A stretch of 64,000 nucleotides of DNA from JANQEA01 sp964466035 (GCA_964466035.1 CAYXLR010000007.1:40054-104053); one strand, 5' to 3'; shown: positions 1 to 8,009, counted from the first letter of the stretch. Numbers and translations are program-made. The notes: a model not told the origin generated them from the sequence alone.

Positions 1-1
1 C

Positions 2-511
2 CTCGACGTGCTGAAGTCGAACTTGGCGAAGGTGCAGACGGGGCGCGCCAGCCCGGCGATGATCGAGGACGTCGTCGTCGACTACTACGGGACGTCGACC
101 CCCCTGAAGCAGCTGGCGACGATCGCGGCGCCGGACCCGAACCTCCTCGTCGTCCAGCCGTACGACAAGAGCCAGATGGACGAGTTCGTCAAGGCGATCC
201 TCGGCGCCGATCTCGGCCTGAACCCGGAGAGCGACGGGACCGTCATTCGGGTTCGGGTCCCCAAGCTGTCCGAGGAGCGTCGGAACGAGCTGACCAAGCT
301 CATCAAGGCGCGGGGGGAGGAGACGAAGGTCGCGCTGCGGAACATCCGGCGCGACGCCAACGACAAGCTCGACCAGATGAAGAAGGACTCGGAGATTTCG
401 GAGGACGAGCATCATCGGTATCGAGAGAAGAGCGACGACGCGATCCACGAGTACTCCGACAAGGTGGATGAACTGACCGAGGAAAAGGGACGGCAGATCC
501 AGACCATCTAG
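2..511 (+). CDS. frr: Ribosome recycling factor (5'-truncated by window edge)
   Basis: Ribosome recycling factor splits post-termination ribosomes together with EF-G in the cytoplasm. The reading frame is open to the window edge and the usual first ~15 residues lie outside. The visible part keeps the family core: KVQTGRASP near the N-terminus, the YGTSTPLKQLA strand, the VQPYDKS segment, and the helical RNIRRDAND and LTEEKGRQIQTI tail that builds the three-helix tRNA-like arm. The stop at 509-511 is followed 16 bases later by atpI, so frr may be cotranscribed with the ATP synthase operon. The family call is secure; only the start is missing. Confidence 0.95.
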   Translation, partial: LDVLKSNLAKVQTGRASPAMIEDVVVDYYGTSTPLKQLATIAAPDPNLLVVQPYDKSQMDEFVKAILGADLGLNPESDGTVIRVRVPKLSEERRNELTKLIKARGEETKVALRNIRRDANDKLDQMKKDSEISEDEHHRYREKSDDAIHEYSDKVDELTEEKGRQIQTI

Positions 512-527
512 GTCCGGATCCGATTCG

Positions 528-911
528 ATGACTCCTCCATCGCTGAGACGGGAGATTCGAGCCTTTCGGCTGGGAAGAAGCGGCCTGATCGCAGCGGGTC
601 TGGCGCTTGCTCTGGCGCTTCTGGGGTACCCCGGGGCGGCGTGCGGGGTATGGATCGGCGTCGCGCTGTTCATCGGGAATCTCGTGCTCCTTCATGAGGT
701 CGCCCGCTCCCTGCTCGGCGCGCGTAGCCGCCGGACCGGCCGCTCGATGGCGTTCGGCTCGAGCCTCGGGCGGTTTCTCCTGCTCGGCGTGATGCTCGCG
801 CTCGTCGGGGTCTACCTCGGTCGGGAGGTCCTCCTCGGCGCCTGTGGAGGGCTTCTGATCACTCAGGTAAACTTGAGCCTTCCTGCAAGAAGGTCCACGG
901 AGGCGGTCTGA
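528..911 (+). CDS. atpI: ATP synthase subunit I-like membrane protein
   Basis: A 127-residue protein with about four hydrophobic segments separated by short basic loops. It opens the F1Fo ATP synthase operon, two bases before atpB. AtpI proteins are known to assist c-ring assembly and Mg2+ supply to the synthase. The family is poorly conserved, so the call rests on size, membrane topology (LIAAGLALALALLGYP, WIGVALFIGNLVL and two later segments) and position before the a-subunit gene. No clear Shine-Dalgarno precedes the ATG at 528. Confidence 0.7.
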   Translation: MTPPSLRREIRAFRLGRSGLIAAGLALALALLGYPGAACGVWIGVALFIGNLVLLHEVARSLLGARSRRTGRSMAFGSSLGRFLLLGVMLALVGVYLGREVLLGACGGLLITQVNLSLPARRSTEAV

Positions 912-913
912 CG

Positions 914-1639
914 ATGGGCGAAATCTTCGGGCAGCTCAGCGGGTTGCTCGAGCACCTGGGCGAGAAGCGCATCGGGGTTCTCTCGTTGTTCGGAACCGAG
1001 ATCCGGTTCGACGTCACGGCGATCGTCATGTCGTGGGTCGTCATCGTTCTCCTCGTGCTTCTGGCGCTCTGGCTCCGGCGGGGCCTCCGCCAGCCGGTGG
1101 AGGAGAAGCCGAGCCGGGTCCAGGCGGCGCTCGACGGACTGATGGATCTGCTCCGGACGCAGCTGTCCGGCAACTTCTCGTCGGAGCGGCTCGCGGTCAT
1201 GATGTTTCCGTTCGTCTCGACGCTCTTCCTGTACGTGCTGCTGTCGAACTGGCTCGGCGTCGTCCCGTACATGATGTCGCCGACGCAAGACCTGAACGTG
1301 ACGTTCGGATTGGCGCTTCTCGTCCTCGTTCTGTCGCACGTCTTGGCGATCCGGTTCAAGGGGGGGCGTCGGTATCTCAAGGGCTACCTCAAGCCATACG
1401 CGTTCATGCTGCCGATCAACCTCGTCGGGGAGATCGCCAAACCGCTGTCGCACGCGTTCCGTCTGTTCGGGAACATCCTCGCGGGGACGATCCTCGTGGC
1501 GGTCATCACGGCCAAATTCATGCCGATCATCGTTCCGTCGGCATTGAGCATCTTCTTTGGGCTGTTTTTCGGGGGGATTCAAGCGTTCGTGTTCGCGATC
1601 TTGGCGGTGGCCTACATCAACGTGGCGGTAGAGGACTAG
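914..1639 (+). CDS. atpB: F1Fo ATP synthase subunit a
   Basis: The 241-residue a subunit forms the ion half-channels next to the c-ring in the membrane. Five to six membrane helices are visible. The diagnostic fourth-helix sequence with the essential arginine, HAFRLFGNILAG, lies in the C-terminal half, followed by the last helix ending in AYINVAVED. A GGAGG ribosome-binding site lies 12 bases before the ATG. It sits between atpI and atpE in the standard order. Confidence 0.95.
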   Translation: MGEIFGQLSGLLEHLGEKRIGVLSLFGTEIRFDVTAIVMSWVVIVLLVLLALWLRRGLRQPVEEKPSRVQAALDGLMDLLRTQLSGNFSSERLAVMMFPFVSTLFLYVLLSNWLGVVPYMMSPTQDLNVTFGLALLVLVLSHVLAIRFKGGRRYLKGYLKPYAFMLPINLVGEIAKPLSHAFRLFGNILAGTILVAVITAKFMPIIVPSALSIFFGLFFGGIQAFVFAILAVAYINVAVED

Positions 1640-1649
1640 AGGAGGGATC

Positions 1650-1925
1650 ATGCTGCAAGAAGCACAGACCGTGGCCAGCGGAATCACAGGTGCCGACATC
1701 GCCGAGGCGGCGAAGTACGTCGCGGCGGGGCTTTGCATGGGCATCGGCGCGATCGGGTCGGCGATCGGAGAAGGCATCGCCGCGGCGCACGCCCTCGACG
1801 GGATGGCGCGTCAGCCGGAGATGCAGGGCGCCTTGTTGCGGACGATGGTCCTCGGGCAAGCGATCACGGAGACGACCGGGATCTACTCGCTGCTGATCGC
1901 GATCGTCCTGCTGTTCGTCATCTAG
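1650..1925 (+). CDS. atpE: F1Fo ATP synthase subunit c, two-carboxylate (sodium-type) ion site
   Basis: The 91-residue proteolipid is a two-helix hairpin with the conserved ARQPE loop (residues 53-57). The ion site in helix 2 reads ITETTGIYS, with the ion-carrying carboxylate Glu74 followed by Thr75, Thr76 and Tyr79. Helix 1 has GEG with a second acid, Glu41, exactly 33 residues before Glu74. This matches the Glu32/Glu65 pair of the sodium-driven Fusobacterium nucleatum c-ring. Ser66 there is Thr here. Strict proton-type subunits lack this polar network. A GGAGGG motif precedes the ATG. Sodium coupling is inferred from these residues. Confidence 0.95.
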   Translation: MLQEAQTVASGITGADIAEAAKYVAAGLCMGIGAIGSAIGEGIAAAHALDGMARQPEMQGALLRTMVLGQAITETTGIYSLLIAIVLLFVI

Positions 1926-1934
1926 GGAGGAACC

Positions 1935-2459
1935 GTGTCGTTCGAGTGGGGAACGATCGTCAAGAGCATCAACTGGACGCTCGTCATCAACCTGATCAAC
2001 TTCGCGATCCTCCTCTACCTGCTGAAGCGGCTCCTCTTCAAGCCGGCGCTCGAGTACCTCGACCGACGTCGGGAGACGATCCACGCCCGGATGCAGGCGG
2101 CGCAAGCCGACGAGGAGCGGGCCGCGCAGCTCGTCGCCGAGCAGAAGGAGGCGCTCGCCGAGGCGCGGAAGCGCGCGGAGGGGATCGCCGAGACCGCGCA
2201 GCGGGAAGCCGAGGCGGCGATCGCCGCCGCCAAGGGCGAGGCTCGCGAAGCGGCGGAGCGGATCCTCGAGGACGGGCGGCGGCAACTGGCGCAGGAGCGC
2301 GATCGGATGATCGCGCAGCTGCGCGAGGCGTACGCCGAGATCACCGTCCTCGGGGCCGAACGGGTTCTCGAGCGGGAGATCCGGATCGAGGACCACCGGA
2401 GGCTCCTCGATCAGCTTCTGGAAGAGATCGACGAGGAAAGGCTGAAGGTCGAGTCGTGA
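1935..2459 (+). CDS. atpF: F1Fo ATP synthase subunit b
   Basis: The 174-residue peripheral stalk subunit has one N-terminal membrane helix (LVINLINFAILLYLLKRLLF) and then a long charged, Ala/Glu/Arg-rich coiled coil through the C-terminus. This is the usual b architecture and length. The start is GTG at 1935 with GGAGG seven bases upstream. Its TGA overlaps the GTG of atpH, so the two stalk subunits are translationally coupled. Confidence 0.93.
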   Translation: MSFEWGTIVKSINWTLVINLINFAILLYLLKRLLFKPALEYLDRRRETIHARMQAAQADEERAAQLVAEQKEALAEARKRAEGIAETAQREAEAAIAAAKGEAREAAERILEDGRRQLAQERDRMIAQLREAYAEITVLGAERVLEREIRIEDHRRLLDQLLEEIDEERLKVES

Positions 2460-2989
2460 GGTCGCAGGAGGTCGCCCGCCGTTACGCCATCGCGCTGTAC
2501 CAACTGGCCGCCGAACAGGAGGCGGTCGAGGCGACGGAGGAGGAGCTTCGCGCGGTGGTCGACGAGACGAGGCGGAGCCGCGAGATCGCCCGCTATCTGG
2601 CGCACCCGCTCGTGTCGCGCGAGCGGAAGACCGGGTTCGTGGCGAAGGTCTTTCCGGACCTTTCGGTGCGGACGCGCAACCTCCTCGGGCTGCTGATCCG
2701 CAACCGGCGAGAGACGTACCTCGATCTGATCTGCGAGGAGTTCCTCGTCGCGCGGGCGGAAGCCGAGGGGCTCGTCCCCGTCAGCGTGACGACGGCCCGT
2801 CCGATGAGCGACGACGAGCGCGACCGGCTGACCGCGAGGCTGGAGGACGCGCTGAAGCGGCGCGTCCGACTGGAGGAGCGGATCGACGAGCGGCTTCTTG
2901 AAGGCACGCGGATCGAAATGGAAGGGCGAGTGATCGACGGCTCGCTTCGGGCGCGGTTGGAGGGGCTGCGGGCCCGTCTGGAGACCTAG
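2456..2989 (+). CDS. atpH: F1Fo ATP synthase subunit delta
   Basis: The 177-residue delta subunit (OSCP) links the top of F1 to the b stalk. It begins with the family's VARRYAIALYQLA helix, continues with the helical N-domain, and ends with the RVRLEERIDERLLEGTRIEMEGRVIDGSLRARLEGL region, in which the usual Gly-x-x-hydrophobic pattern is recognisable. The GTG start at 2456 overlaps the atpF stop by four bases. An in-frame reading extends much further upstream, but that part only shadows atpE/atpF. The chosen start fits family length and coupling. Confidence 0.92.
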   Translation: MRSQEVARRYAIALYQLAAEQEAVEATEEELRAVVDETRRSREIARYLAHPLVSRERKTGFVAKVFPDLSVRTRNLLGLLIRNRRETYLDLICEEFLVARAEAEGLVPVSVTTARPMSDDERDRLTARLEDALKRRVRLEERIDERLLEGTRIEMEGRVIDGSLRARLEGLRARLET

Positions 2990-2997
2990 GGGGAGAC

Positions 2998-4506
2998 GTG
3001 GCGAAGACCCGAAAAGACGAGATCACGGCCATCCTGAAGGAGCAGCTGAAGGGGCTCGAGTACGACCTCGAGATGCAGGAGGTCGGGATGGTCGTCGAGG
3101 TCGGGGACGGGATCGCCCGGATCTACGGGCTCGAGCGGGCGATGGCCTCCGAGATCGTCGAACTGCCCGGCGAGCTGTACGGGCTCGTCCTCAACCTCGA
3201 GGAGGAGTCGGTCGGCGTGGCGCTGTTCGGCGACAGCGAGCGGGTCCAGGAGGGGGACGAGGTCCGGCGGACCGGCCGGGTTCTCGAGACGCTCGCCGGA
3301 GAGGGGATGCTCGGCCGGGTCGTCGACCCGCTCGGACGCCCGCTCGACGGGGGAGATCCGATCGAGTCGGCGGAGACGCGGAAGGCCGAGATCATCGCCC
3401 CCGGCGTCGTCAAGCGGCAGCCGGTCGACACGCCGCTCCAGACGGGGCTGAAGTCGATCGACGCGCTGACGCCGATCGGGCGCGGGCAGCGCGAGCTGAT
3501 CATCGGCGACCGGAGGACCGGAAAGACGGCGATCGCCCTCGACACGATCGTCAACCAGAAGGGCGGGGACGTCGTCTGCGTCTACGTGGCGATCGGCCAG
3601 AAGGCGTCGACGGTCGCGCGGATCATCGAGACGCTGAAGAGCCACGGAGCGATGGAGTACACGATCGTCGTGGTCGCCGACGCGAACGCGTCGACTCCGA
3701 TGCAGTACCTCGCGCCGTACGCGGGCTGCACGATGGCCGAGTACTTCACCTACCAAGGCCGCGACGCGTTCATCGTCTACGACGACCTGTCGAAGCACGC
3801 CGTCGCCTATCGAGAGCTGTCGCTCCTCCTCCGGCGGCCGCCGGGGCGAGAGGCGTATCCGGGCGACATCTTCTACACGCACTCCAGGCTGCTCGAACGG
3901 GCGGTCCGGCTCTCCGACGAGCACGGCGGCGGTTCGCTGACCGCCTTTCCGATCATCGAGACGAAGGCCGGCGACATCACCGCCTACATTCCGACGAACG
4001 TGATCTCCATCACGGACGGCCAGATCTACCTCGAGACCGACCTGTTCAACCAGGGGTTCCGCCCGGCGATCAACGTCGGCTATTCGGTGTCGCGCGTCGG
4101 CGGCGAGGCGCAGATCAAGGCGATGTCGCAGATCGCCGGCGAGCTGCGGCTGGAGCTGTCGCAGTACCGCGAGCTGGAGGCGTTCGCCGAGTTCTCGGCC
4201 GACCTCGACGAAGAATCGAAGGCGCAGCTGGCGCGCGGCGACCGGCTGATGGAGATCCTCAAGCAGGAACAGTACCAGCCGATGCCGGTCGAGGAGCAGG
4301 TCGTCTCGCTGTTCGTCGGGGTGGAGAACCACGTGGCGGACATCGAGGTCGGCGAGGTCCGTCGGTTCGAGCGGGAATGGCTCCGCTTCGTCCGTGAGGA
4401 GCACGACGAGATCCTCGCAGCGCTCCGCGACGAGAAGCGGCTGTCCGACGAGCTGCGGGAGAAGCTCGACGTCGCGGTGGCCGAATTCAAGGAACGGTTT
4501 ATGTGA
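2998..4506 (+). CDS. atpA: F1Fo ATP synthase subunit alpha
   Basis: The 502-residue alpha subunit is a non-catalytic nucleotide-binding F1 subunit. The Walker A segment reads GDRRTGKT (usually GDRQTGKT). YLAPYAGCTMAEYF, VYDDLSKHAVAYRELSLLLRRPPGREAYPGD and the visit-DG region ISITDGQIYLE are all intact. The start is GTG at 2998 behind a GGGGGAG site. The TGA is the first base triplet of a perfect 13-bp inverted repeat. About 465 bases then separate it from atpG, which is unusual inside this operon. Confidence 0.96.
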   Translation: MAKTRKDEITAILKEQLKGLEYDLEMQEVGMVVEVGDGIARIYGLERAMASEIVELPGELYGLVLNLEEESVGVALFGDSERVQEGDEVRRTGRVLETLAGEGMLGRVVDPLGRPLDGGDPIESAETRKAEIIAPGVVKRQPVDTPLQTGLKSIDALTPIGRGQRELIIGDRRTGKTAIALDTIVNQKGGDVVCVYVAIGQKASTVARIIETLKSHGAMEYTIVVVADANASTPMQYLAPYAGCTMAEYFTYQGRDAFIVYDDLSKHAVAYRELSLLLRRPPGREAYPGDIFYTHSRLLERAVRLSDEHGGGSLTAFPIIETKAGDITAYIPTNVISITDGQIYLETDLFNQGFRPAINVGYSVSRVGGEAQIKAMSQIAGELRLELSQYRELEAFAEFSADLDEESKAQLARGDRLMEILKQEQYQPMPVEEQVVSLFVGVENHVADIEVGEVRRFEREWLRFVREEHDEILAALRDEKRLSDELREKLDVAVAEFKERFM

Positions 4507-4535
4507 ACCGGTGGTCTCTCCGACCACCGGTTCAC
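4503..4535. repeat. Perfect hairpin overlapping the atpA stop codon
   Basis: TGAACCGGTGGTC (4504-4516) and its exact complement (4522-4534) flank a five-base TCTCC loop, and a further G-C pair closes it. The left arm begins with the atpA stop codon. There is no U-run, so a transcript-processing or stability role is as likely as termination. It is the first of six or more hairpins between atpA and atpG. Confidence 0.8.
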
Positions 4536-4537
4536 GG

Positions 4538-4625
4538 AGGAGAACGCCGCGGGCGGCATTCTCCTGATGGGCGAGCCGCGCGATCTGACGATCGCGGAGA
4601 AGAACGCCGACGGACGGCGTTCTTC
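4538..4625. repeat. Three further tandem hairpins (REP-like)
   Basis: Three stem-loops follow directly: AGGAGAA/TTCTCCT with a GC-rich upper stem (4538-4565), CGCGATC/GATCGCG (4579-4596), and an 11-bp perfect stem GAAGAACGCCG/CGGCGTTCTTC (4599-4625). The segment from 4551, GGGCGGCATTCTCCTGATGG and the next five bases GCGAG, recurs exactly at 4761. Stem sequences differ while the layout repeats, as in extragenic palindromic elements. Confidence 0.75.
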
Positions 4626-4657
4626 CGTGGGATGGGAAGCGAACTGAGGAGCACGAC

Positions 4658-4777
4658 GTGGCACAGCAGGTACGGGCGATTAAGGGACGCATAGGGAATA
4701 TGGGACTCATCGTGCTCGGGATGTTCGTGCGGCCTGGCGGCCGCGTAGGAGAATGTCGCGGGGCGGCATTCTCCTGA
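4658..4777 (+). pseudogene. Truncated copy 1 of the atpG 5' end (39-codon ORF)
   Basis: From a GTG at 4658 the sequence repeats the first 14 codons of atpG (MAQQVRAIKGRIGN), then diverges to MGLIVLGMFVRPGGR and stops at 4775-4777. GAGGAG lies upstream, so it could be translated into a 39-residue peptide. Bases 4658-4745 match copy 2 (4801-4888) over 88 bases with only a few substitutions. It looks like a remnant of duplicating the gene start. No gamma-subunit function remains. Confidence 0.8.
4747..4775. repeat. Hairpin between the two atpG fragments
   Basis: AGGAGAATG (4747-4755) pairs perfectly with CATTCTCCT (4767-4775). The right arm and the following GATGGGCGAG repeat the element at 4551-4575. 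Confidence 0.7.
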
Positions 4778-4800
4778 TGGGCGAGCTAAGGAACTGAGGC

Positions 4801-4959
4801 ATGGCACAGCAGGTACGGGCGATTAAGGGACGCATAGGGAATCTGGGACTCATCGCGCTCGGGATGTTCGCGCGGCCTGGCGGCCGCGGCGAAGAACGGC
4901 GCTTTGCGCCGTTCTTCGGTGGGCGCAGCAGATGTACGATGGAGCTTGCGAGGGAGTAG
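4801..4959 (+). pseudogene. Truncated copy 2 of the atpG 5' end (52-codon ORF)
   Basis: ATG at 4801 again begins MAQQVRAIKGRIGN, followed by LGLIALGMFARPGGR. The frame then runs through the hairpin at 4891-4917 and ends at TAG 4957-4959, just before the true atpG. Bases 4801-4888 are near-identical to copy 1. The frame stays open although it crosses an inverted repeat. Whether the 52-residue product is made is unknown. Confidence 0.8.
4891..4917. repeat. Perfect 12-bp hairpin upstream of atpG
   Basis: GAAGAACGGCGC and its complement flank a TTT loop, followed by GGTGGGCG. Similar GGTGGG(C/T)GAG tails follow hairpins at 4565 and 27593, which ties these loci into one repeat family. Confidence 0.8.
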
Positions 4960-4971
4960 GGAAACAGACAC

Positions 4972-5826
4972 ATGGCGCAGCAGGTACGGGCGATTAAGGG
5001 ACGCATAGGGAATATCGAGAACATCGCGCAGATCACCCGCGCGATGAACGCGATCGCGATGACCAAGGTGACGCGCATGAAGAAGCGCCTCGCCGCGGTC
5101 CGTCCGTACCTCGAGGAGCTCGAAGGCTACATCGCGACGTTGATCGGCCGGATCCCGCCGGACGCCGAGCCGCATCCGCTCACGGCGCCGAACGGATCGG
5201 AGGCCGTCGGCGTGATGGTGCTGAACGCGGATCGAGGGCTGTGCGGACGGTACAAGGGGGACATCAACCGGAAGGGCGAGGAGCTCCTCGGAGCGTCGGC
5301 ACCGGACGCGGAGCTGCTTGCGGGCGGCGAGAAGGCGCGGGTCCATTTCGCTCGGCGCGGGATCGAGCCGTTGCGGAGCTACGCGCACACCTACGACCAG
5401 CCGACCGCCGAGACGGCGCGCCGGATGGCCGGCGATCTGATCGACCTGTACCTCGACGGGAGCGTCGGGAGGATCGTGCTCGTCTACATGCGGTTCGTCT
5501 CCGATCTGAAGCAGGAGCTGGTCGTGGAGGAGTTCTTGCCGTTCTCGATCGAGCCGTCGGCAAACGACGTCCTCGTCGAGCCGTCGGTGCAGGAGATGCT
5601 CGACGTCTCGCTCCGGCTGAGTCTGCAGGGCAGGCTGTACGCGGCGCTGCTCGAGACGAAGACGAGCGAGGACGCGATCCGCCGGCAGGCGATGAAGAAC
5701 GCGACCGACAACGCCGAGGATCTGCTGAAGGGTCTGACCCGCGCGTACAACAAGGCGAGACAGCAGGAGATCACGCGCGAGATCGCCGACATCATCGGGG
5801 GCGCGGAGGCGCTTCGCACGACCTGA
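4972..5826 (+). CDS. atpG: F1Fo ATP synthase subunit gamma
   Basis: The 284-residue central stalk subunit. It has the N-terminal coiled-coil strand (MAQQVRAIKGRIGNIENIAQITRAM, then MTKVTRMKK), the nucleotide-fold middle with NADRGLCGRYKGDI, and the C-terminal helix MKNATDNAEDLLKGLTRAYNKARQQEITREIADI, all canonical. The ATG at 4972 follows an AGGGAGTAGGG site. The first 43 bases are also present in the two truncated copies upstream. The gene itself appears complete. Confidence 0.95.
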   Translation: MAQQVRAIKGRIGNIENIAQITRAMNAIAMTKVTRMKKRLAAVRPYLEELEGYIATLIGRIPPDAEPHPLTAPNGSEAVGVMVLNADRGLCGRYKGDINRKGEELLGASAPDAELLAGGEKARVHFARRGIEPLRSYAHTYDQPTAETARRMAGDLIDLYLDGSVGRIVLVYMRFVSDLKQELVVEEFLPFSIEPSANDVLVEPSVQEMLDVSLRLSLQGRLYAALLETKTSEDAIRRQAMKNATDNAEDLLKGLTRAYNKARQQEITREIADIIGGAEALRTT

Positions 5827-5849
5827 GACAGGGATTGAGAGGGCCATCG

Positions 5850-7292
5850 ATGGAAGGTGAGCAGGCAGTCGGAAGGATCACGGAGATCAAGGGGCCGGTC
5901 ATCGACGCCCGGTTCGAAAAGGGGCGGCTTCCCCGCGTCAACGACGCGCTGCGCGTCGAGCGCGACGGCGAGCGGGATCTGATCTTCGAAGTCGCTCAGC
6001 ACCTCGGCGACGACGTCATCCGGGCGATCGCGATGGATTCGACCGACGGGCTGGCGCGCGGAATGGAGGTCGTCAACACCGGGGGGCCGATCACGGTCCC
6101 CGTCGGCCCGGAGATGCTCGGTCGCCTGATCAACATCGTCGGCGACCCGATCGACGAGCTGCCGCCGCCGGAGACGAAGGAGCGATACTCGATCCACCGG
6201 AAGGCCCCCGGGCTCCTCGACCAGGAGACCGAGACCGAGGTCTTCGAGACCGGCATCAAGGTGATCGACCTCGTCGCCCCGTTCCCGAAGGGCGGGAAGA
6301 TCGGGACGTTCGGCGGCGCCGGCGTCGGCAAGACGGTGCTGATCATGGAGCTGATCCGATCGATCGCCTACGAGTACCAGGGGTACTCGGTCTTCGCCGG
6401 CGTCGGGGAGCGAAGCCGCGAGGGGAACGACCTCTACCTCCAGATGAAGAAGGCCGGCGTCCTCGAGTCGACCGCGCTCGTCTACGGCCAGATGAACGAG
6501 CCGCCCGGCGCCCGGTTCCGCGTCGGTTTGACCGGGGTCACCGTCGCCGAGTACTTCCGCGACCAGGGGCGGGACGTCCTGCTGTTCATCGACAACATCT
6601 TTCGGTTCGCCCAAGCCGGCAGCGAGGTGTCGGCCCTCCTCGGGCGGATGCCTTCGGAGGTCGGCTACCAGCCGACCCTGGCGACGGAGATGGGCGAGCT
6701 GCAGGAGCGGATCACCTCGACGAAGAAGGGGTCGATCACGTCGATGCAGGCGATCTACGTGCCGGCCGACGACCTGACCGACCCGGCGCCGGCGACCGTC
6801 TTCTCCCACCTCGACGCGGCGATCACCCTTTCGCGCGAGATCGTCGAGAAGGGGATCTACCCGGCGGTCGACCCGCTGCAGTCGAACTCGACGATGCTCG
6901 ATCCGAACTTCATCTCCCACGAGCACTATCGCGTCGCCCGACGGACGCTCGAGGTCCTGCAGCGGTACGAGGACCTGCGCGACATCATCGCGATCATGGG
7001 GATGGACGAGCTGTCCGAGGAGGATCAGCTCGTCGTCCGCCGCGCGAGGAAGGTCCAGCGATTCATGAGCCAACCGATGTACGTCGCCGAGCACTTCACC
7101 GGCCGGCCGGGCACCTACGTCAAGCTCGAGGACACGATCAAGGGGTTCGCGATGATCGTCGACGGCGAGTTGGATCACATCCCCGAGCAGGCGTTCTACA
7201 TGGCCGGGACGATCGACGAGGTGATCGAGCGGGTGAAGGGTTCACAGGAGGACCAAGAGGCTTCTGACCGCGAAGGAGACCGCGAAGAATGA
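5850..7292 (+). CDS. atpD: F1Fo ATP synthase subunit beta
   Basis: The 480-residue catalytic subunit of F1. It contains the P-loop GGAGVGKT, the GERSREGNDLY catalytic-Glu region, YGQMNEPPGAR, DVLLFIDNIFRFAQAGSEVSALLGRMPS and YVPADDLTDPAP, so the active site is intact. The start is ATG at 5850, giving the family start EGEQAVGRITEIKGPVID. Its TGA overlaps the ATG of a methyltransferase gene instead of being followed by atpC. No epsilon-subunit gene is visible in the window. Confidence 0.96.
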   Translation: MEGEQAVGRITEIKGPVIDARFEKGRLPRVNDALRVERDGERDLIFEVAQHLGDDVIRAIAMDSTDGLARGMEVVNTGGPITVPVGPEMLGRLINIVGDPIDELPPPETKERYSIHRKAPGLLDQETETEVFETGIKVIDLVAPFPKGGKIGTFGGAGVGKTVLIMELIRSIAYEYQGYSVFAGVGERSREGNDLYLQMKKAGVLESTALVYGQMNEPPGARFRVGLTGVTVAEYFRDQGRDVLLFIDNIFRFAQAGSEVSALLGRMPSEVGYQPTLATEMGELQERITSTKKGSITSMQAIYVPADDLTDPAPATVFSHLDAAITLSREIVEKGIYPAVDPLQSNSTMLDPNFISHEHYRVARRTLEVLQRYEDLRDIIAIMGMDELSEEDQLVVRRARKVQRFMSQPMYVAEHFTGRPGTYVKLEDTIKGFAMIVDGELDHIPEQAFYMAGTIDEVIERVKGSQEDQEASDREGDREE

Positions 7293-7972
7293 GCTTCCTT
7301 CGCTGGCTCCCCAAGCGGTGGCAGCGACGGATTCGCAACTACGCTCCGAGGGGATTTCCCGACGTCCGCTCGTGCGGTGCCTTCTACGACGCGCGGACGC
7401 GCCTCTTCCGGGGAGACGAAGCGGCCGTCCTCGAGTACTCGAGCCTTGGTGCCCAGGAACGGCTCTTCGAGCGGGCTGTCGAACTGCTTCCTCCCCACGG
7501 ACGGATCCTCGACGTCGGCTGCGGCCTCGGGCACCTGTTCGACTTCCTGACCGAGCGCGACACGGAGATCGAGGCGTACCACGGGATCGACGTCAGCGGC
7601 GGGATGCTCGAGGCGGCTCGGGCGCGGCTCGGAGCGGACGACCGCGTCGACCTTGAGCTTGTCGACCTGACGAAGACAAGGTTGCCGAAGGCCGGCCACG
7701 ACGTCGGGTACCTCATCAGCGTTCTCGGCTATCCGATCGGGCGCGATCCGATGCGCGCAATGATGAGCATCCTGCAACGCGCGTTCGATGCGTGTACGGA
7801 CGGGATCGCCTTCACGCACGTGACCGGAGGGCGCCGGGAGCGACCGCTCGCTTTCCCGACCGTTCCGGAGGAGCTCGCGAGGACCTGCGAGCGCGAGCTC
7901 GGGGCGACGGCCGAGATCGACGACGACGGGGTCGACTTCACGTATCTCGTCCGTCTTCGGCACCCCGACTGA
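7289..7972 (+). CDS. Class I SAM-dependent methyltransferase
   Basis: A 227-residue protein with a Rossmann methyltransferase core: motif I ILDVGCGLGHLFDFL near residue 72, an acidic end of strand 2 (YHGIDVSGGMLEAARARL) and motif II/III LVDLTKTRLP. The substrate is not predictable. The N-terminal 45 residues are basic and may contact it. It overlaps the atpD stop by four bases (ATGA), so it occupies the position normally held by atpC and is translationally coupled to the beta subunit. A short inverted repeat, CCGACG/CGTCGG, follows at 7979-7995. Confidence 0.85.
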   Translation: MSFLRWLPKRWQRRIRNYAPRGFPDVRSCGAFYDARTRLFRGDEAAVLEYSSLGAQERLFERAVELLPPHGRILDVGCGLGHLFDFLTERDTEIEAYHGIDVSGGMLEAARARLGADDRVDLELVDLTKTRLPKAGHDVGYLISVLGYPIGRDPMRAMMSILQRAFDACTDGIAFTHVTGGRRERPLAFPTVPEELARTCERELGATAEIDDDGVDFTYLVRLRHPD

Positions 7973-8009
7973 GGGAATCCGACGGCCTTCGTCGGTCGGA
8001 AACGTTGAA

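Noticed and set aside
859..1777. Long minus-strand frames across the atp genes
   Set aside because: They are Arg/Asp/Pro-rich antisense shadows of atpB/atpE with no family resemblance. High GC makes stop-free antisense frames common here.
4507..4971. CRISPR-like array between atpA and atpG
   Set aside because: The repeats are two 88-base copies of a coding start plus unlike hairpins, not short repeats with regular unique spacers. No cas genes are present. No CRISPR array was seen anywhere in the window.
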